A stretch of 64,000 bases of DNA from Tsukamurella paurometabola. Its GTDB lineage: Bacteria; Actinomycetota; Actinomycetes; Mycobacteriales; Mycobacteriaceae. Location of the stretch: NCBI RefSeq assembly GCF_900631615.1, contig NZ_LR131273.1, positions 3,752,850 through 3,816,849 on the forward strand, read 5' to 3'. A model generated the notes under the pieces. The model saw only the letters and a program-made list of their open reading frames with translations. It was not told the DNA's origin and searched no databases. Within the stretch, counting starts at the first letter, position 1, and every line of letters starts with the position of its first letter. A program made the position numbers and the translations under genes. Positions 8,400-17,430 of the stretch are shown here, piece by piece.

Positions 8400-9152
8400 A
8401 TGTATGTTTTGCGAGTGCAAATTCTGAAGAAGACGCTCGCGGCCGCTGCGGTCGCGCTGGGAACAGCATCCGTCGTCCCCGCCCTCGCACACGCCGAGCA
8501 ACGCGATCTCGTGATCGTCTACGCCGGCCTGATCGCGCCCGGCGAGGTGTACGAGCCCCTCAACACCAACCTCCGCAACGCGGGCTTCGAGGTGAAGAAC
8601 CTGTGGTTGCCCGGCTTCGATCACCGTAGGGAGGCGGGACAGCTCAAGGCGGCCGTCGATCAGGCGAAGCAGGCCGCACCGAAGCGGAGGGTCTCGATCG
8701 TCTCGCACAGCTCCGGTGCCATCAGCAGCCGCTACTACGTCAAGGTTCTCGGGGGCAGCAGGGACGTCGCCCGATCGGTCGTGCTGGGTGGGGTCGAGTA
8801 CGGGTCGCCCACCGGGTGCGTGCTGCCCGCACCCGCGAACGGGGCGTGCAACGGCTCGGCCATCCTGAACCAGCTGAACGCGGGCCTCGATACGCCCGGA
8901 CCCACCGAGTTCTACTCGATCCGCAGCACGCGCGATCCGCTGTCCGGGAACCTCGACGGCCGCCAGTGCCGCGCCTCGGTGCAGGGATACCTTCCGGCCG
9001 CCGCGTCGTTCGACCACGCGTGGCTCGCCTGGGACCCCCGCGTGGTGCCCCTCGTCGTGAGCTCGCTGCGGGGGAACTGCCCCGGTCAGTGGGTGGACTC
9101 GCCGGAGGGTTCGGTCACGTACGAGAACAGCGTCGACATGAACCGCAAGTAG
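8400..9152 (+). CDS. Secreted lipase-like alpha/beta hydrolase
   Basis: The 250-residue protein starts with a basic and hydrophobic leader (LKKTLAAAAVALGTASVVPALAHA) cut after AHA, so it is probably exported. The mature part reads DLVIVYAGL with SIVSHSSGA as the likely nucleophile elbow, then GGVEYGSPTGC. Paired cysteines (GCVLPAPANGAC; QCRAS with GNC) suggest disulfides outside the cell. This resembles class 2 lipases/EstA, though only moderately. The start may be ATG 8400 or GTG 8415; neither has a clear ribosome site. Confidence 0.7.
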   Translation: MYVLRVQILKKTLAAAAVALGTASVVPALAHAEQRDLVIVYAGLIAPGEVYEPLNTNLRNAGFEVKNLWLPGFDHRREAGQLKAAVDQAKQAAPKRRVSIVSHSSGAISSRYYVKVLGGSRDVARSVVLGGVEYGSPTGCVLPAPANGACNGSAILNQLNAGLDTPGPTEFYSIRSTRDPLSGNLDGRQCRASVQGYLPAAASFDHAWLAWDPRVVPLVVSSLRGNCPGQWVDSPEGSVTYENSVDMNRK

Positions 9153-9198
9153 ATTCCATCACTGGGCACGATGCGGGTGGACCTGGTTCGATGACTGC

Positions 9199-9654
9199 GT
9201 GAGCACATCGGATGACACCCGCATCGTCTCCGCCACCCGCGACGTCGCGGCACCGGCGGACCTCGTCTTCGGCCTGATCGCCGACCCCGCACGCCAGCCC
9301 GAATGGGACGGCAACGACAACCTGACCGAGGCCGCCCCGGGGCAACGGGTCCGCGGCGTGGGGGACGTCTTCACCATGACCCTCACCAACGGGCAGGTCC
9401 GCGAGAACCACGTCACCGAGTTCGACGAGGGGCGGCTCATCGCGTGGCGGCCCTCCCCGGTCGGCGAGCCCGCCCCGGGACACCTCTGGAGGTGGGAACT
9501 AGCGCCGCTCGCGGACGGCGGCACCCGCGTCACCCACACCTACGACTGGACGGACCTGCACGACGAGCAGCGCCTTCCGCGGGCCCGGGCGACCACCGCG
9601 GACCGTCTGGCGGCGTCCGTCGACCGGCTCGCCGCGCGCGCCGAGAACCGGTGA
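9199..9654 (+). CDS. SRPBCC family protein
   Basis: This 151-residue protein has the START/Bet v1-like (SRPBCC) fold used to bind hydrophobic ligands. It opens with ATRDVAAPADLVFGLIADPARQPEWDGND, the typical strand, helix and Trp of polyketide-cyclase-like members. The ligand is unknown. It overlaps the following permease gene by GTGA, so the two are probably translated together. The start GTG 9199 has no good ribosome site. Confidence 0.8.
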   Translation: MSTSDDTRIVSATRDVAAPADLVFGLIADPARQPEWDGNDNLTEAAPGQRVRGVGDVFTMTLTNGQVRENHVTEFDEGRLIAWRPSPVGEPAPGHLWRWELAPLADGGTRVTHTYDWTDLHDEQRLPRARATTADRLAASVDRLAARAENR

Positions 9655-10895
9655 CCGACCCCGGTCTGCGCCGGACACTGGGCCTCGGCGACGCCGTCAC
9701 CGTCGGCCTCTCCGCCATGGTCGGAGCGGGCGTCTTCGTGGCCTTCGCGCCGGCGGCCGCTGCGGCGGGGTCCGCGCTGTTCGCGGGACTGGGGATCGCC
9801 GCCGTGATCGCCTACTGCAACGCCGCCGGCTCCGCGCGCCTGGCCGCCCGATACCCGCAGTCGGGCGGGACCTACGTCTACGGCCGGGAGCGGCTGGGCC
9901 CCTTCTGGGGACACCTCGCGGGGTGGAGCTTCGTGGTGGGCAAATCCGCGTCGTGCGCCGCCATGGCGCTGACGGTCGGCACGTACGCGTGGCCGGATCA
10001 GGCGCACGCCGTCGCGGCGGCGGCCGTCGTCGCGGTGACCGCGCTGAACGTCGCGGGCGTGGAGCGCTCGGCCCGGGTCGCCCGGGTGGTCGTCGCGGTG
10101 GTCCTCGCCGTCCTCGTGGCGGTGGTGGTCGCGTCCGTCACCTCCGGCGCCGCGGAGCCGTTCCGGCTGGCCGAGGGTGCCGCCGCGGGGCCGTTCGGGG
10201 TGCTCCAAGCCGCGGGCCTGCTGTTCTTCGCGTTCGCCGGGTACGCCCGCATCGCCACTCTCGGCGAGGAGGTCCGCGACCCTGCACGCACCCTGCCGCG
10301 CGCGATCTTCGTCGCGTTGGCCGTCGCCCTCGGCGTGTACGCGCTCGTGGGGGTCGCGCTGGTGGCCGTCCTGGGCACGGACGCGCTCGCGGCGTCGGGT
10401 GCGCCGCTCGCCGACGCGGCGCGGGCGTCGGGATTCCCGGTGGCCGCGGTCACCGTCACCGCGTGCATCGCGGCGTTCGGCTCGCTGCTGGCGCTCCTCC
10501 TCGGCGTGTCGCGCACCACCTTGGCCATGGCGCGCGACGGTCACCTGCCGCGCGCCCTCGCCGCGGTGCACGAACGACGCCGCGTGCCCGTGCGCGCGGA
10601 ACTCGCGGTCGGCGCGGTGGTCACCGTCGTGGCCGCCACCGCCGACCTCGGCGCCGCCATCGGGTTCTCCTCGTTCGCGGTCCTCGTCTACTACGCCGTC
10701 GCGAACGCGTCCGCGTGGACGCTCGACACCGCGCTACGGGCACGGATCGTCCCGGCGGTGGGCCTGGCCGGATGCCTCGCCGTGGCCCTCTCGTTGCCCG
10801 CGGGCTCGGTATCGGCGGGGATCGTGGTGCTGGTCGTCGGCGCCGCGGCGTACGCCGTGACCCGCGCTAACAGCCCGTCTGATACAGCGCCTTGA
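9651..10895 (+). CDS. APC-family amino acid permease
   Basis: The 414-residue protein has about 12 hydrophobic helices. The first one, GDAVTVGLSAMVGAGVFVAFAPAAA, carries the Gly-rich break that forms the substrate site in amino acid-polyamine-organocation transporters. ARYPQSGGTYVYGRERLGPFWGHLAGW and FFAFAGYARIATLGEEVRDPARTLPRAI are further family signatures. It probably imports an amino acid by proton symport. The GTG at 9651 overlaps the TGA of the SRPBCC gene. Its 3' end overlaps the convergent ydcF-type gene by 29 nt. Confidence 0.88.
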   Translation: MTDPGLRRTLGLGDAVTVGLSAMVGAGVFVAFAPAAAAAGSALFAGLGIAAVIAYCNAAGSARLAARYPQSGGTYVYGRERLGPFWGHLAGWSFVVGKSASCAAMALTVGTYAWPDQAHAVAAAAVVAVTALNVAGVERSARVARVVVAVVLAVLVAVVVASVTSGAAEPFRLAEGAAAGPFGVLQAAGLLFFAFAGYARIATLGEEVRDPARTLPRAIFVALAVALGVYALVGVALVAVLGTDALAASGAPLADAARASGFPVAAVTVTACIAAFGSLLALLLGVSRTTLAMARDGHLPRALAAVHERRRVPVRAELAVGAVVTVVAATADLGAAIGFSSFAVLVYYAVANASAWTLDTALRARIVPAVGLAGCLAVALSLPAGSVSAGIVVLVVGAAAYAVTRANSPSDTAP

Positions 10896-11439
10896 GCCAC
10901 CCGGCGCTCTGGTAGCCCCAGCCGAACACCGTCTCCGCGGCGCCGCGACTCTCGGGGAAGTCCGTCATCTGCAGCGTCTTGTCGTAGCAGCGTTCGAGGA
11001 TGAAGCGGGCACGTTCGAGGTGCGCGGTCGTGGTCACCACGATGATGTCGTTCCATCCGCGGGCGCTCGCCAGGCGCTGCACCTCCTGCGCCTCGCCCCG
11101 CGTGGTCCACGGCTGGGGGAGGAAGCAGGTGATCTGCACGCCGGTGATGGTCCGGGCGCACAGCTCCTGCATGCGCGTGTCCTCGGCCCCGACCGAGTTG
11201 GAGAGTACGACCTGCCGCGCCAGGCCCCGCTCGGCGAGCCGGAGGCCGTGCTCGAACCGCTCGTACGGGTTGCCGCCGAGGACGACGATGGCGTCCGCCG
11301 GCTGCAGCTGCCGGTCGATCTTCGGCTGGAGGTAGGCGCGATCCAGCGCGATGCCGACGGCGGCGAGGAGCGCGAGCACCACGACGCACACGGCGAGGCG
11401 ACGCGCCCTCCGACCTCCGGTCACCGCTGTTCGCACCAC
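10867..11439 (-). CDS. YdcF/SanA family (DUF218) membrane-anchored protein
   Basis: The 190-residue protein has one N-terminal membrane helix (LAVCVVVLALLAAVGIAL, about 15-32) and a DUF218 domain starting ADAIVVLGGNPYERFEHGLRLAERGLA. This family (YdcF, ElyC, SanA) is linked to envelope integrity and lipid-carrier metabolism in other bacteria, but the reaction is unclear. The start overlaps the end of the double hydrolase by 19 nt, so it is coupled to the glycan locus and could act on its lipid-linked intermediates; this link is inference. Confidence 0.82.
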   Translation of the reverse strand: MVRTAVTGGRRARRLAVCVVVLALLAAVGIALDRAYLQPKIDRQLQPADAIVVLGGNPYERFEHGLRLAERGLARQVVLSNSVGAEDTRMQELCARTITGVQITCFLPQPWTTRGEAQEVQRLASARGWNDIIVVTTTAHLERARFILERCYDKTLQMTDFPESRGAAETVFGWGYQSAGWLKALYQTGC

Positions 11440-13013
11440 AGCAGTATCGCGGTTGCAACATCCGCGCGCACATCGGGGTGATACGCGGGGTGGTCACCGG
11501 CCCCCGGCCGCACGGTGCGGACGCCGCCCGCTCCGGACGGTCGGGCGAGGCGGCGCAGGCCCTCGGGGCCGCGCTGCCCGTCGAACCATGCGGCGTCGGG
11601 CGGCGCGAGGATCAGGACCGCGTCCGTCCCGCCGGTGACGACGGGGCGCAGGAGGACTTCCGGGACCTGGGTGACGCCGCGCAGGCCCAGCAGCCGCCAC
11701 GCCGGGTAGGGCAGTCGTGTGCGGAGCGCCTCCTTGATGCGCCCCCGTGGGCTGCGCGCGAACGCGGGATCGGAGCGCGGCACCCCGAGGTCCGCGGTGG
11801 GCGCCGCCGCGATGCCGGGCTTGAGCCGCCACGAGTAGAGCACCGAGTTCACGAGGACCGCCGTGTCGGCGCGGGCCGCCCGCGCGGCGTGGGCGGCGTA
11901 CCAGGAACCGGAGCACACCCCGGCGGTGAGCAGCGGGCCGTCGAGCGATCGGGCGGCCGCGATCACGTCGTCCACGCCGGTCGGGGGGAACAGGGCCACC
12001 GCTTCGCCGGCGGCGACGGCGCCGGACTCGCCGCAGCCGCGACGGTCGAAGCGCAGGGCCGCCCCGCCGCGGGCGGCGACGTCGCGGGCCACCTGCACCC
12101 AGGCGCGGTTCGGCCCGTGCCGGGTGTCGTTGGCGGTGGCGCAGAGCAGCACCGACCGTCGGACGTCACCGTCGGCGGGAAGGGTGCGGATCGCCGCCGC
12201 GCCGCCGATGTCCTCGATCCGCTCCTCCACGCCGTCCCACCGCGCCACGGTCCGGACGACCGGGTCCACGGCCACGCCGGGCCCACCGGGCAGTGCGGCC
12301 CCCAGCCAGGCCGCGATCTCCTCGACCGCGGCGTCCGGGACGCGGACGAGGTGGGCGCTGGGCTCCACGAACTCCGGCATCCCCGCGACGACGAGGCGAT
12401 CCGCATCGACCGGGCCCACCGTCGCCGCGCCGGGGCGCGCGGCGACGAGGAGCCGGGGCGCGCTGAGGCCGTCGGACGGCAGCGCGCCGAGCTCCGCGAC
12501 GGCGTCGGGGTGGACGTCGAGACCGATCCACGTGTCCGGCCCGCCGCCGATCGCCATCCGCGCGAGCGCGGCCTGCGCGCGGGCGAAGGCCCGGCCGCCG
12601 AGCGGGTCCCACAGCACCGCCGCGGGCGGGGTCAGGCCCGCAGCGCCCGCGATCGCCGCACCCGCGCGGAGCGCCACCACGGCGGGCGCGCCGACCCCGA
12701 GCCCGCGCAGGTACGCGTCGGCGTGCCGCACCGACGCGACCCAGTCGTTCGCCGCGCCGGGCAGCCCGGCGGCACCGGCGGAGTCGCCGGTCCCGAGGAA
12801 GTCGAAGCGGAGCACGGCGAGGTCGTCCGCGGCGAGGCGCGCGGCGAGGCGGCGCAGCCCGCGCAGGGCGTCGTGCTGTTCCTTCCCGACGGACGGTACG
12901 AGCAGCACGGCGCCGCGGACGCGCCGCGAGGCCGGCAGGTGCAGCGCGCCGTAGAGGGGCGCGTCCGCCGGGCCGAAGTAGGTGCGCAGCTCCGTCGTCT
13001 CAGTCGAGGGCAT
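11421..13013 (-). CDS. Double-domain alpha/beta hydrolase, resembling fused exosortase-A-associated hydrolases 2 and 1
   Basis: This 530-residue protein carries two alpha/beta-hydrolase units. The N-terminal unit (about 1-245) has LLVPSVGKEQHDALRGLRRLAARL and LRFDFLGTGDSAG but has no normal GxSxG elbow. The C-terminal unit (about 265-530) has GPNRAWVQVARDVAARGGAALRFDRRGCGESG, an LFPPTGVDDV segment and a possible elbow GVCSGSWYAAHAA. The phrases recall hydrolases 1 and 2 of exosortase-A polysaccharide loci. No exosortase is present here. It overlaps the CgeB-like gene by 14 nt and probably ends the glycan operon. A role in acyl or aminoacyl transfer or release is inference. Confidence 0.7.
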   Translation of the reverse strand: MPSTETTELRTYFGPADAPLYGALHLPASRRVRGAVLLVPSVGKEQHDALRGLRRLAARLAADDLAVLRFDFLGTGDSAGAAGLPGAANDWVASVRHADAYLRGLGVGAPAVVALRAGAAIAGAAGLTPPAAVLWDPLGGRAFARAQAALARMAIGGGPDTWIGLDVHPDAVAELGALPSDGLSAPRLLVAARPGAATVGPVDADRLVVAGMPEFVEPSAHLVRVPDAAVEEIAAWLGAALPGGPGVAVDPVVRTVARWDGVEERIEDIGGAAAIRTLPADGDVRRSVLLCATANDTRHGPNRAWVQVARDVAARGGAALRFDRRGCGESGAVAAGEAVALFPPTGVDDVIAAARSLDGPLLTAGVCSGSWYAAHAARAARADTAVLVNSVLYSWRLKPGIAAAPTADLGVPRSDPAFARSPRGRIKEALRTRLPYPAWRLLGLRGVTQVPEVLLRPVVTGGTDAVLILAPPDAAWFDGQRGPEGLRRLARPSGAGGVRTVRPGAGDHPAYHPDVRADVATAILLWCEQR

Positions 13014-13995
13014 CGACGATCTCCCTCGCCCGGTCCGCGTAGGTGTGCCCGCCGCCCGTGATCGCGGCGTGCCCGGCCGCGGCGATCCGCGCCGCGGCCG
13101 GGCGGTCGGCGCGCACGCGCGCGACGATGTCGTCGATCTCCGCCGGGTCGTCGTAGAGCAGGGCCTCCCGCCCGTCGGCGAGCAGCTCGGCGTGTTCGTC
13201 GGTCCGTGGCCCGACGAACAGCCCGCCCGCCGCGGGCACCTCGAACGTCCGGCAGGTGTGGGTGTCGCGGTTGTCGGAGTTGAGCAGCACGAGGTTCGCG
13301 TCGACGGCCGCGATGGCCGCGGAGAGCGCCGTGCCGTACTGCGGGCCGCGCACCGTCGCCCGGCTGCGCAGCACGGCGGGCCGGCGGCGCCACCCCGGAC
13401 CCGCCAGGTAGAACTCCGGCCCCAGGCGGGTGGCCAGCCCCGTCACGAGCGCGGCCCGGTCGGGGCGCGCGTTGCCGACGAATCCGGCGGCGTACCGCCG
13501 GGCCGAACGGGGCGCCACCGGACGGTGCCACGCGGGGTCGTAGGCGCTGCGCACGAGGATCGCGCGCCGCGCGCCGCGCGCGATCAGCTCCGGCACGTTG
13601 TGCGTCTTGGTGGTGACGATCGCGTCCCAGCCGGCTTCGGCCGCGAGGTACTCCGGCGTGGTGTTGACGGGGTTGGACACGTCGTCGGCGCTGTAGTGCA
13701 GCCGCCGGCCGGCGGGCAGCGCGAGCAGCCGGTCCTGGTCGAGGTGCACCGCGGTGTAACAGAACAGCAGATCCGGCACGGGCTCCGCCTCGAGCCGCCG
13801 GTGCACGGCCTCGACCGTGCCGGGAGCGCGCCGTCCGGTGCGCTTGGCGTACCACCAGGCGGGGCTGCCGCGGCGGGGCAGCGTGACCGCCGTGGTGTCG
13901 ACGACCGTCACCTCATGGCCGGCCCGGCGGAAGCCCTCGGCGAGGGAGCGGGCGTTGCTGCCGTACCAGTCGTCGCCGGCGAACAGGATCCTCAT
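13000..13995 (-). CDS. CgeB-like glycosyltransferase (GT-B fold)
   Basis: The 331-residue protein opens MRILFAGDDWYGSNARSLAEGF, the usual strand and loop of a GT-B enzyme. The C-terminal half contains [30 protein letters not shown], which is the donor-binding signature of CgeB/DUF3880-type glycosyltransferases. The donor and acceptor sugars cannot be read from sequence. The start ATG 13995 overlaps the flippase stop (ATGA), placing it in the tightly coupled minus-strand glycan operon. Confidence 0.82.
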   Translation of the reverse strand: MRILFAGDDWYGSNARSLAEGFRRAGHEVTVVDTTAVTLPRRGSPAWWYAKRTGRRAPGTVEAVHRRLEAEPVPDLLFCYTAVHLDQDRLLALPAGRRLHYSADDVSNPVNTTPEYLAAEAGWDAIVTTKTHNVPELIARGARRAILVRSAYDPAWHRPVAPRSARRYAAGFVGNARPDRAALVTGLATRLGPEFYLAGPGWRRRPAVLRSRATVRGPQYGTALSAAIAAVDANLVLLNSDNRDTHTCRTFEVPAAGGLFVGPRTDEHAELLADGREALLYDDPAEIDDIVARVRADRPAAARIAAAGHAAITGGGHTYADRAREIVDALD

Positions 13996-15233
13996 GGTGC
14001 GCCTCCCGCCGCGGACGGCACGGCCGTCGCCTCCAGCCGTCGCGCCCGCAGGACCGAGAAGCCCGCGGCGGCGGTCTGTGCCGCGACGATACCGAGGACG
14101 ACGGTCCGCGGGTCGCGGTCGCCCAGCGCGACCGCCGCGGCCACGGCGACGACACACGCCCCGATGGCACCGGCCAGCAGCACACCGCGGGCATCGCCCA
14201 GTACCGGCAACACCGCCGTGGCGACGAACGATGCGACCGCGAGGCCGGGCAGGGCCCACGCCTGCAGCTGCAGGAGCGGGACGGCACCGTCGAACTCCGC
14301 GCCGAAGATGAGCGGGACCAGCCACGGAGCGAGCACGGTGGCGGCGGTGGCGAGCACGGCACCGCCGGCGGCGACGAGGGCGATGCCGCGGCGGGCGGTC
14401 GCCCAGAACGCGGCGGTGTCGCGGCGCGCGAGCCGGGGGAGCAGGCTCACCCCGACGGCGTCGAGCAGGGAGCCGGCCGCCTGCACGGGGCGATCACTCG
14501 CGCTGAACAGTCCCAGGGCGTGCGGCGAGAGCGCTGGAGCGAAGACCGTCGCCGCGCCCGGCCCGTACGACGACGACAGCAGTCGTGCCGTGAGCACCGG
14601 GCCGCCCGTGCGCAGCAGCGGCACGGGTGACCCCGGCCGCGCGGGCCGCCCGTGGTCGCGGAGCGTGCGCGCCCACGACCACCCGACCGCGACCAGGTTG
14701 CCCGCCAGCAGGCAGCCCATCGCCACCTCGGGGGTCCGCGCGTGCGGCAGCAGGGCGATCAGCAGCGCGAGGTACACCGTGCGGCCGGCGGTCTGCTGGA
14801 TCACGACCGCACCGAACCGGCCCGTGCCGAGCAGCACCCAGTCGTCGCCGCACGCGCTCACCGACCCGACCACGAGGCCGAGGGCACCCATCTCCACGGC
14901 GTGCGGCACCGGCAGCACCGCCGCCAGCAGGAACAGTGCGGTGAACACGGCGAGTGCCGTCGCGCGGAGCCCGGCGTAGTCGCCGCGGAGCCGAGCCAGC
15001 CCCGGCTTCTCGGCCCGGGCGGCGACGAACGCCGTGATGCCGAGGTCGGTGCAGAGGGCGCCCAGGAAGTAGGTGGACATCGCGACCGCCAGGAGCCCCA
15101 TCCCGGCGGGACCGAGGAGCCGCGCGCACAGCGGAATCGTGACGAGGGTGATGACGTACTGGCCGTACCGGCCGGCCGAGACCAGCACGACGTCCCGGAC
15201 CACACCCGCGGAGCCGGGGAGCCGCCGCGTCAT
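13992..15233 (-). CDS. Polysaccharide flippase (Wzx/MATE-like oligosaccharide translocase)
   Basis: This 413-residue membrane protein has about 12-14 hydrophobic helices in the pattern of the polysaccharide biosynthesis (Wzx) family. The start SAGRYGQYVITLVTIPLCARLLGPAGMGLLA is typical: a first helix ending in a cis-proline-like motif and a GPxGxG turn. It should flip a lipid-linked oligosaccharide across the cytoplasmic membrane. Both ends overlap neighbouring glycosyltransferase genes by 4 bp, so assembly and export are genetically joined. No Wzy polymerase was recognised nearby, so a short unit rather than a long polymer may be made. Confidence 0.85.
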   Translation of the reverse strand: MTRRLPGSAGVVRDVVLVSAGRYGQYVITLVTIPLCARLLGPAGMGLLAVAMSTYFLGALCTDLGITAFVAARAEKPGLARLRGDYAGLRATALAVFTALFLLAAVLPVPHAVEMGALGLVVGSVSACGDDWVLLGTGRFGAVVIQQTAGRTVYLALLIALLPHARTPEVAMGCLLAGNLVAVGWSWARTLRDHGRPARPGSPVPLLRTGGPVLTARLLSSSYGPGAATVFAPALSPHALGLFSASDRPVQAAGSLLDAVGVSLLPRLARRDTAAFWATARRGIALVAAGGAVLATAATVLAPWLVPLIFGAEFDGAVPLLQLQAWALPGLAVASFVATAVLPVLGDARGVLLAGAIGACVVAVAAAVALGDRDPRTVVLGIVAAQTAAAGFSVLRARRLEATAVPSAAGGAP

Positions 15234-16369
15234 CGCACGTCCCGCGCCACCCGTGCCAGCAGGGAGTCCGCGATCGCCGCGGAGGTCCTGAGATCGAGGT
15301 CGCGGCCGCGGTCGGCGGCCGCGGCACCGAGCTGTTCGCGCAGTTCCCAGTCGGCGATCAGCGCGTCGAGTGCGACCGCCAGCAGGTCGGGCCGGCGCGG
15401 TGCGACCAGGACGCCGTTCTCCCCGTCGACGATGAGCTCCGTCGGTCCGCCGGCCCGCGCGGCGACGACGACCCGCCCGGCCGCCATGGACTCGGCGACC
15501 ACCTGGCCGAAGGGCTCGGTGAGCCGCGAGTAGTGCACCACGACGTCCGCGTCCGCCGCCTCGGCCATCGGGTCCGCGACGTGCCCGGTGAAGGTCACCC
15601 GGTGCGCGATGCCCAGCCGCTCGGCGAGCTCCTCGAGCTCCGCCAGGTACTGGTCGTCGCCGTCGAAGTGGGCGCCGCCGACGAACCGCACCGCGGGCTC
15701 CGCCTCCATCTGCGCCAGCGCGCGCAGCAGCAGGTCCTGGCCCTTCCACGGCGTGATCCGCCCGATCATCGCGACCTTCACGTCCTTCGGGGCGCGCTGG
15801 GGCGCCGGGGCCGGGAGAGTGCTCAGGTCGACGCCCGGATGGCACACCGCGGTCGGGCTCCCGCCGGTGGAGATGGTGCGCAGGGTCCCGCGCGAGTTGG
15901 CGAGGTATCCGGACGCGGCCATGCGGCCCAGGAGCCGCAGCGGGAACCGGGTGCGGCCGAAGTACTCGGCGCTCAACCGGTCGTGCACCTGCCACACGAG
16001 GGGGATGCCGGTGCGGCGGGACGCCACCGCCCCCACGACGAGCGATTTGGTCGATTCCGCGACCACGACGTCCGCCTCGGCGGCGCGCAGCAGCGGCGCG
16101 AGGCGCCGTCCGGCGCGGTAGAGGCCGACGGCGCCGCGGAGCAGGCCCACCGGGCCCGCGGTGCGGCGCACCGTCGACGGGTGGCCCGGGACGACGGTGA
16201 CGGGCACGGCGGCGGCCTCGAGGACGTCCGTCAGCGGGCCGGGCGCGAGGAGCACCACGGACGCCGGCACGCCGCGGCGCCGCAGTTCCCCGGCGAGGCG
16301 GGCGAAGGCCAGCTCGGCGCCCGACGGGGCAGCGGTGTGCCCGAGGAAGACGGGCCGACGGGCGCTCAC
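15230..16369 (-). CDS. Glycosyltransferase family 4
   Basis: The 379-residue enzyme has the two Rossmann halves of GT-B proteins. The N-terminal part has FLGHTAAPSGAELAFARLAGEL, and the C-terminal donor domain has VAMIGRITPWKGQDLLLRAL and an EPFGQVVAESMAAGRVVVAARAGGPTELI stretch with the EX7E-type acidic pair. It transfers a sugar from a nucleotide donor with retention of configuration; the donor is unknown. It starts with GTG 16369 overlapping the upstream stop and ends overlapping the flippase start. Confidence 0.87.
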   Translation of the reverse strand: MSARRPVFLGHTAAPSGAELAFARLAGELRRRGVPASVVLLAPGPLTDVLEAAAVPVTVVPGHPSTVRRTAGPVGLLRGAVGLYRAGRRLAPLLRAAEADVVVAESTKSLVVGAVASRRTGIPLVWQVHDRLSAEYFGRTRFPLRLLGRMAASGYLANSRGTLRTISTGGSPTAVCHPGVDLSTLPAPAPQRAPKDVKVAMIGRITPWKGQDLLLRALAQMEAEPAVRFVGGAHFDGDDQYLAELEELAERLGIAHRVTFTGHVADPMAEAADADVVVHYSRLTEPFGQVVAESMAAGRVVVAARAGGPTELIVDGENGVLVAPRRPDLLAVALDALIADWELREQLGAAAADRGRDLDLRTSAAIADSLLARVARDVR

Positions 16370-17430
16370 GCCGCGACCGCCCGGTAGAGCGACGCGTGGC
16401 GGGCGGCGGCGACGTCCCAGCCGAACAGTTCGGCGTGAGCGCGGCAGGCCGCCGCGGCGGGCCGGGCGCCGTCGAGGCCCGCGGCCAGGCGCTCGGCGAG
16501 GGCGTCGGCATCGCCCGCGGGGACGACGAGGTCGGGGGCGAGGTCGCGGACGGCGTCGGGCAGGCCGCCGACGTCGGTGACCACCGGTGGCCGGCCCGAG
16601 GCGAGCGACTCGAGGGCGACCAGGCCGAAACCCTCCCAGGCCGTGGACGGGACCGTGGTCACCGTGGCGGCGGCGTACCGGCGCGCGAGATCGGCGTCGT
16701 CGATCGTTCCCACGAACGTCACAGTATCGGTGATTCCCAGCTCGGCGGCGCGTTGCCGGAGAAGGCCGCGCTGCGAGCCGTCGCCCACGAGGTCGAGCCG
16801 GGCGTCGGGGTGCCGGGCGAGCACCCCGGGCCACGCCCGCAGGAGCACGTCGATGCCCATCCGGCGCTCGAGCCGCCGGACGCACAGGACCCGGGGTACG
16901 CCGTCGGGCTCGGGGGCGGCGGGGAACCGCGCGAGGTCGACGCCGGGCGGGATCACGGCGATCGCGCCGCGGTCCGCACCGTACCGCTCCACCAGGACGT
17001 CGGCGAAGGCCTGGGAGAGCACCACGAAGCGGTCGCTGCCGCGGTAGCGGGCACGCTCGACGAGGGCCTTGATCGCGACCGCGGCCCGGCTCTCCCCGGC
17101 CGCGGCGCTCTCCTGCGCCCACGGCCCGTGGAAGTGCGTCACGAGCGCCGTGCCGCGGGGCGCGGGCCCGAACAGGGCGAAGTGGCGGTCCAGGACCTCG
17201 GTGCCGTCGGGCGCGGGTCGGCGGGACGCGCGCACCCGTGCCGCCGTCGACCCTACGTCCGGTCCCCAGGTGCTGCCGCCGGGCTCGGGATCCCCGAAGG
17301 CCGCGGCACTGGCGGCCACGTCGGGGCGCCGCCGCAGGGCGGCGAACAGGTCGGCGAAATACCGGGGCAGGCCGCCGGGCGCCGCGCCCGGCCAGGTGGA
17401 CCCGGTCAGGTGGACGCGGACCGCCGTCAC
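16366..17430 (-). CDS. Glycosyltransferase family 4
   Basis: The 354-residue GT-B enzyme starts VRVHLTGSTWPGAAPGGLPRYFADL, a typical acceptor-side Gly-rich loop. The donor domain contains VLCVRRLERRMGIDVLLRAW, FVGTIDDADLARRYAAATVTTVPSTAWEGFGLVALESLASG and TDVGGLPDAV, which carry the conserved EGFGL...E motif. The substrate is not known. The start GTG 17430 overlaps the aminoacyl-carrier-protein ligase stop (GTGA), so sugar transfer and amino acid activation are on one transcript. Confidence 0.87.
   Translation of the reverse strand: MTAVRVHLTGSTWPGAAPGGLPRYFADLFAALRRRPDVAASAAAFGDPEPGGSTWGPDVGSTAARVRASRRPAPDGTEVLDRHFALFGPAPRGTALVTHFHGPWAQESAAAGESRAAVAIKALVERARYRGSDRFVVLSQAFADVLVERYGADRGAIAVIPPGVDLARFPAAPEPDGVPRVLCVRRLERRMGIDVLLRAWPGVLARHPDARLDLVGDGSQRGLLRQRAAELGITDTVTFVGTIDDADLARRYAAATVTTVPSTAWEGFGLVALESLASGRPPVVTDVGGLPDAVRDLAPDLVVPAGDADALAERLAAGLDGARPAAAACRAHAELFGWDVAAARHASLYRAVAA

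Noticed and set aside
13992-16511. A single 839-codon frame spanning the flippase and part of the GT4 gene
   Set aside because: The flippase starts inside it at ATG 15233 with an ATGA-type overlap to its neighbour; the upstream half is the shadow of the GT4 gene in another frame.
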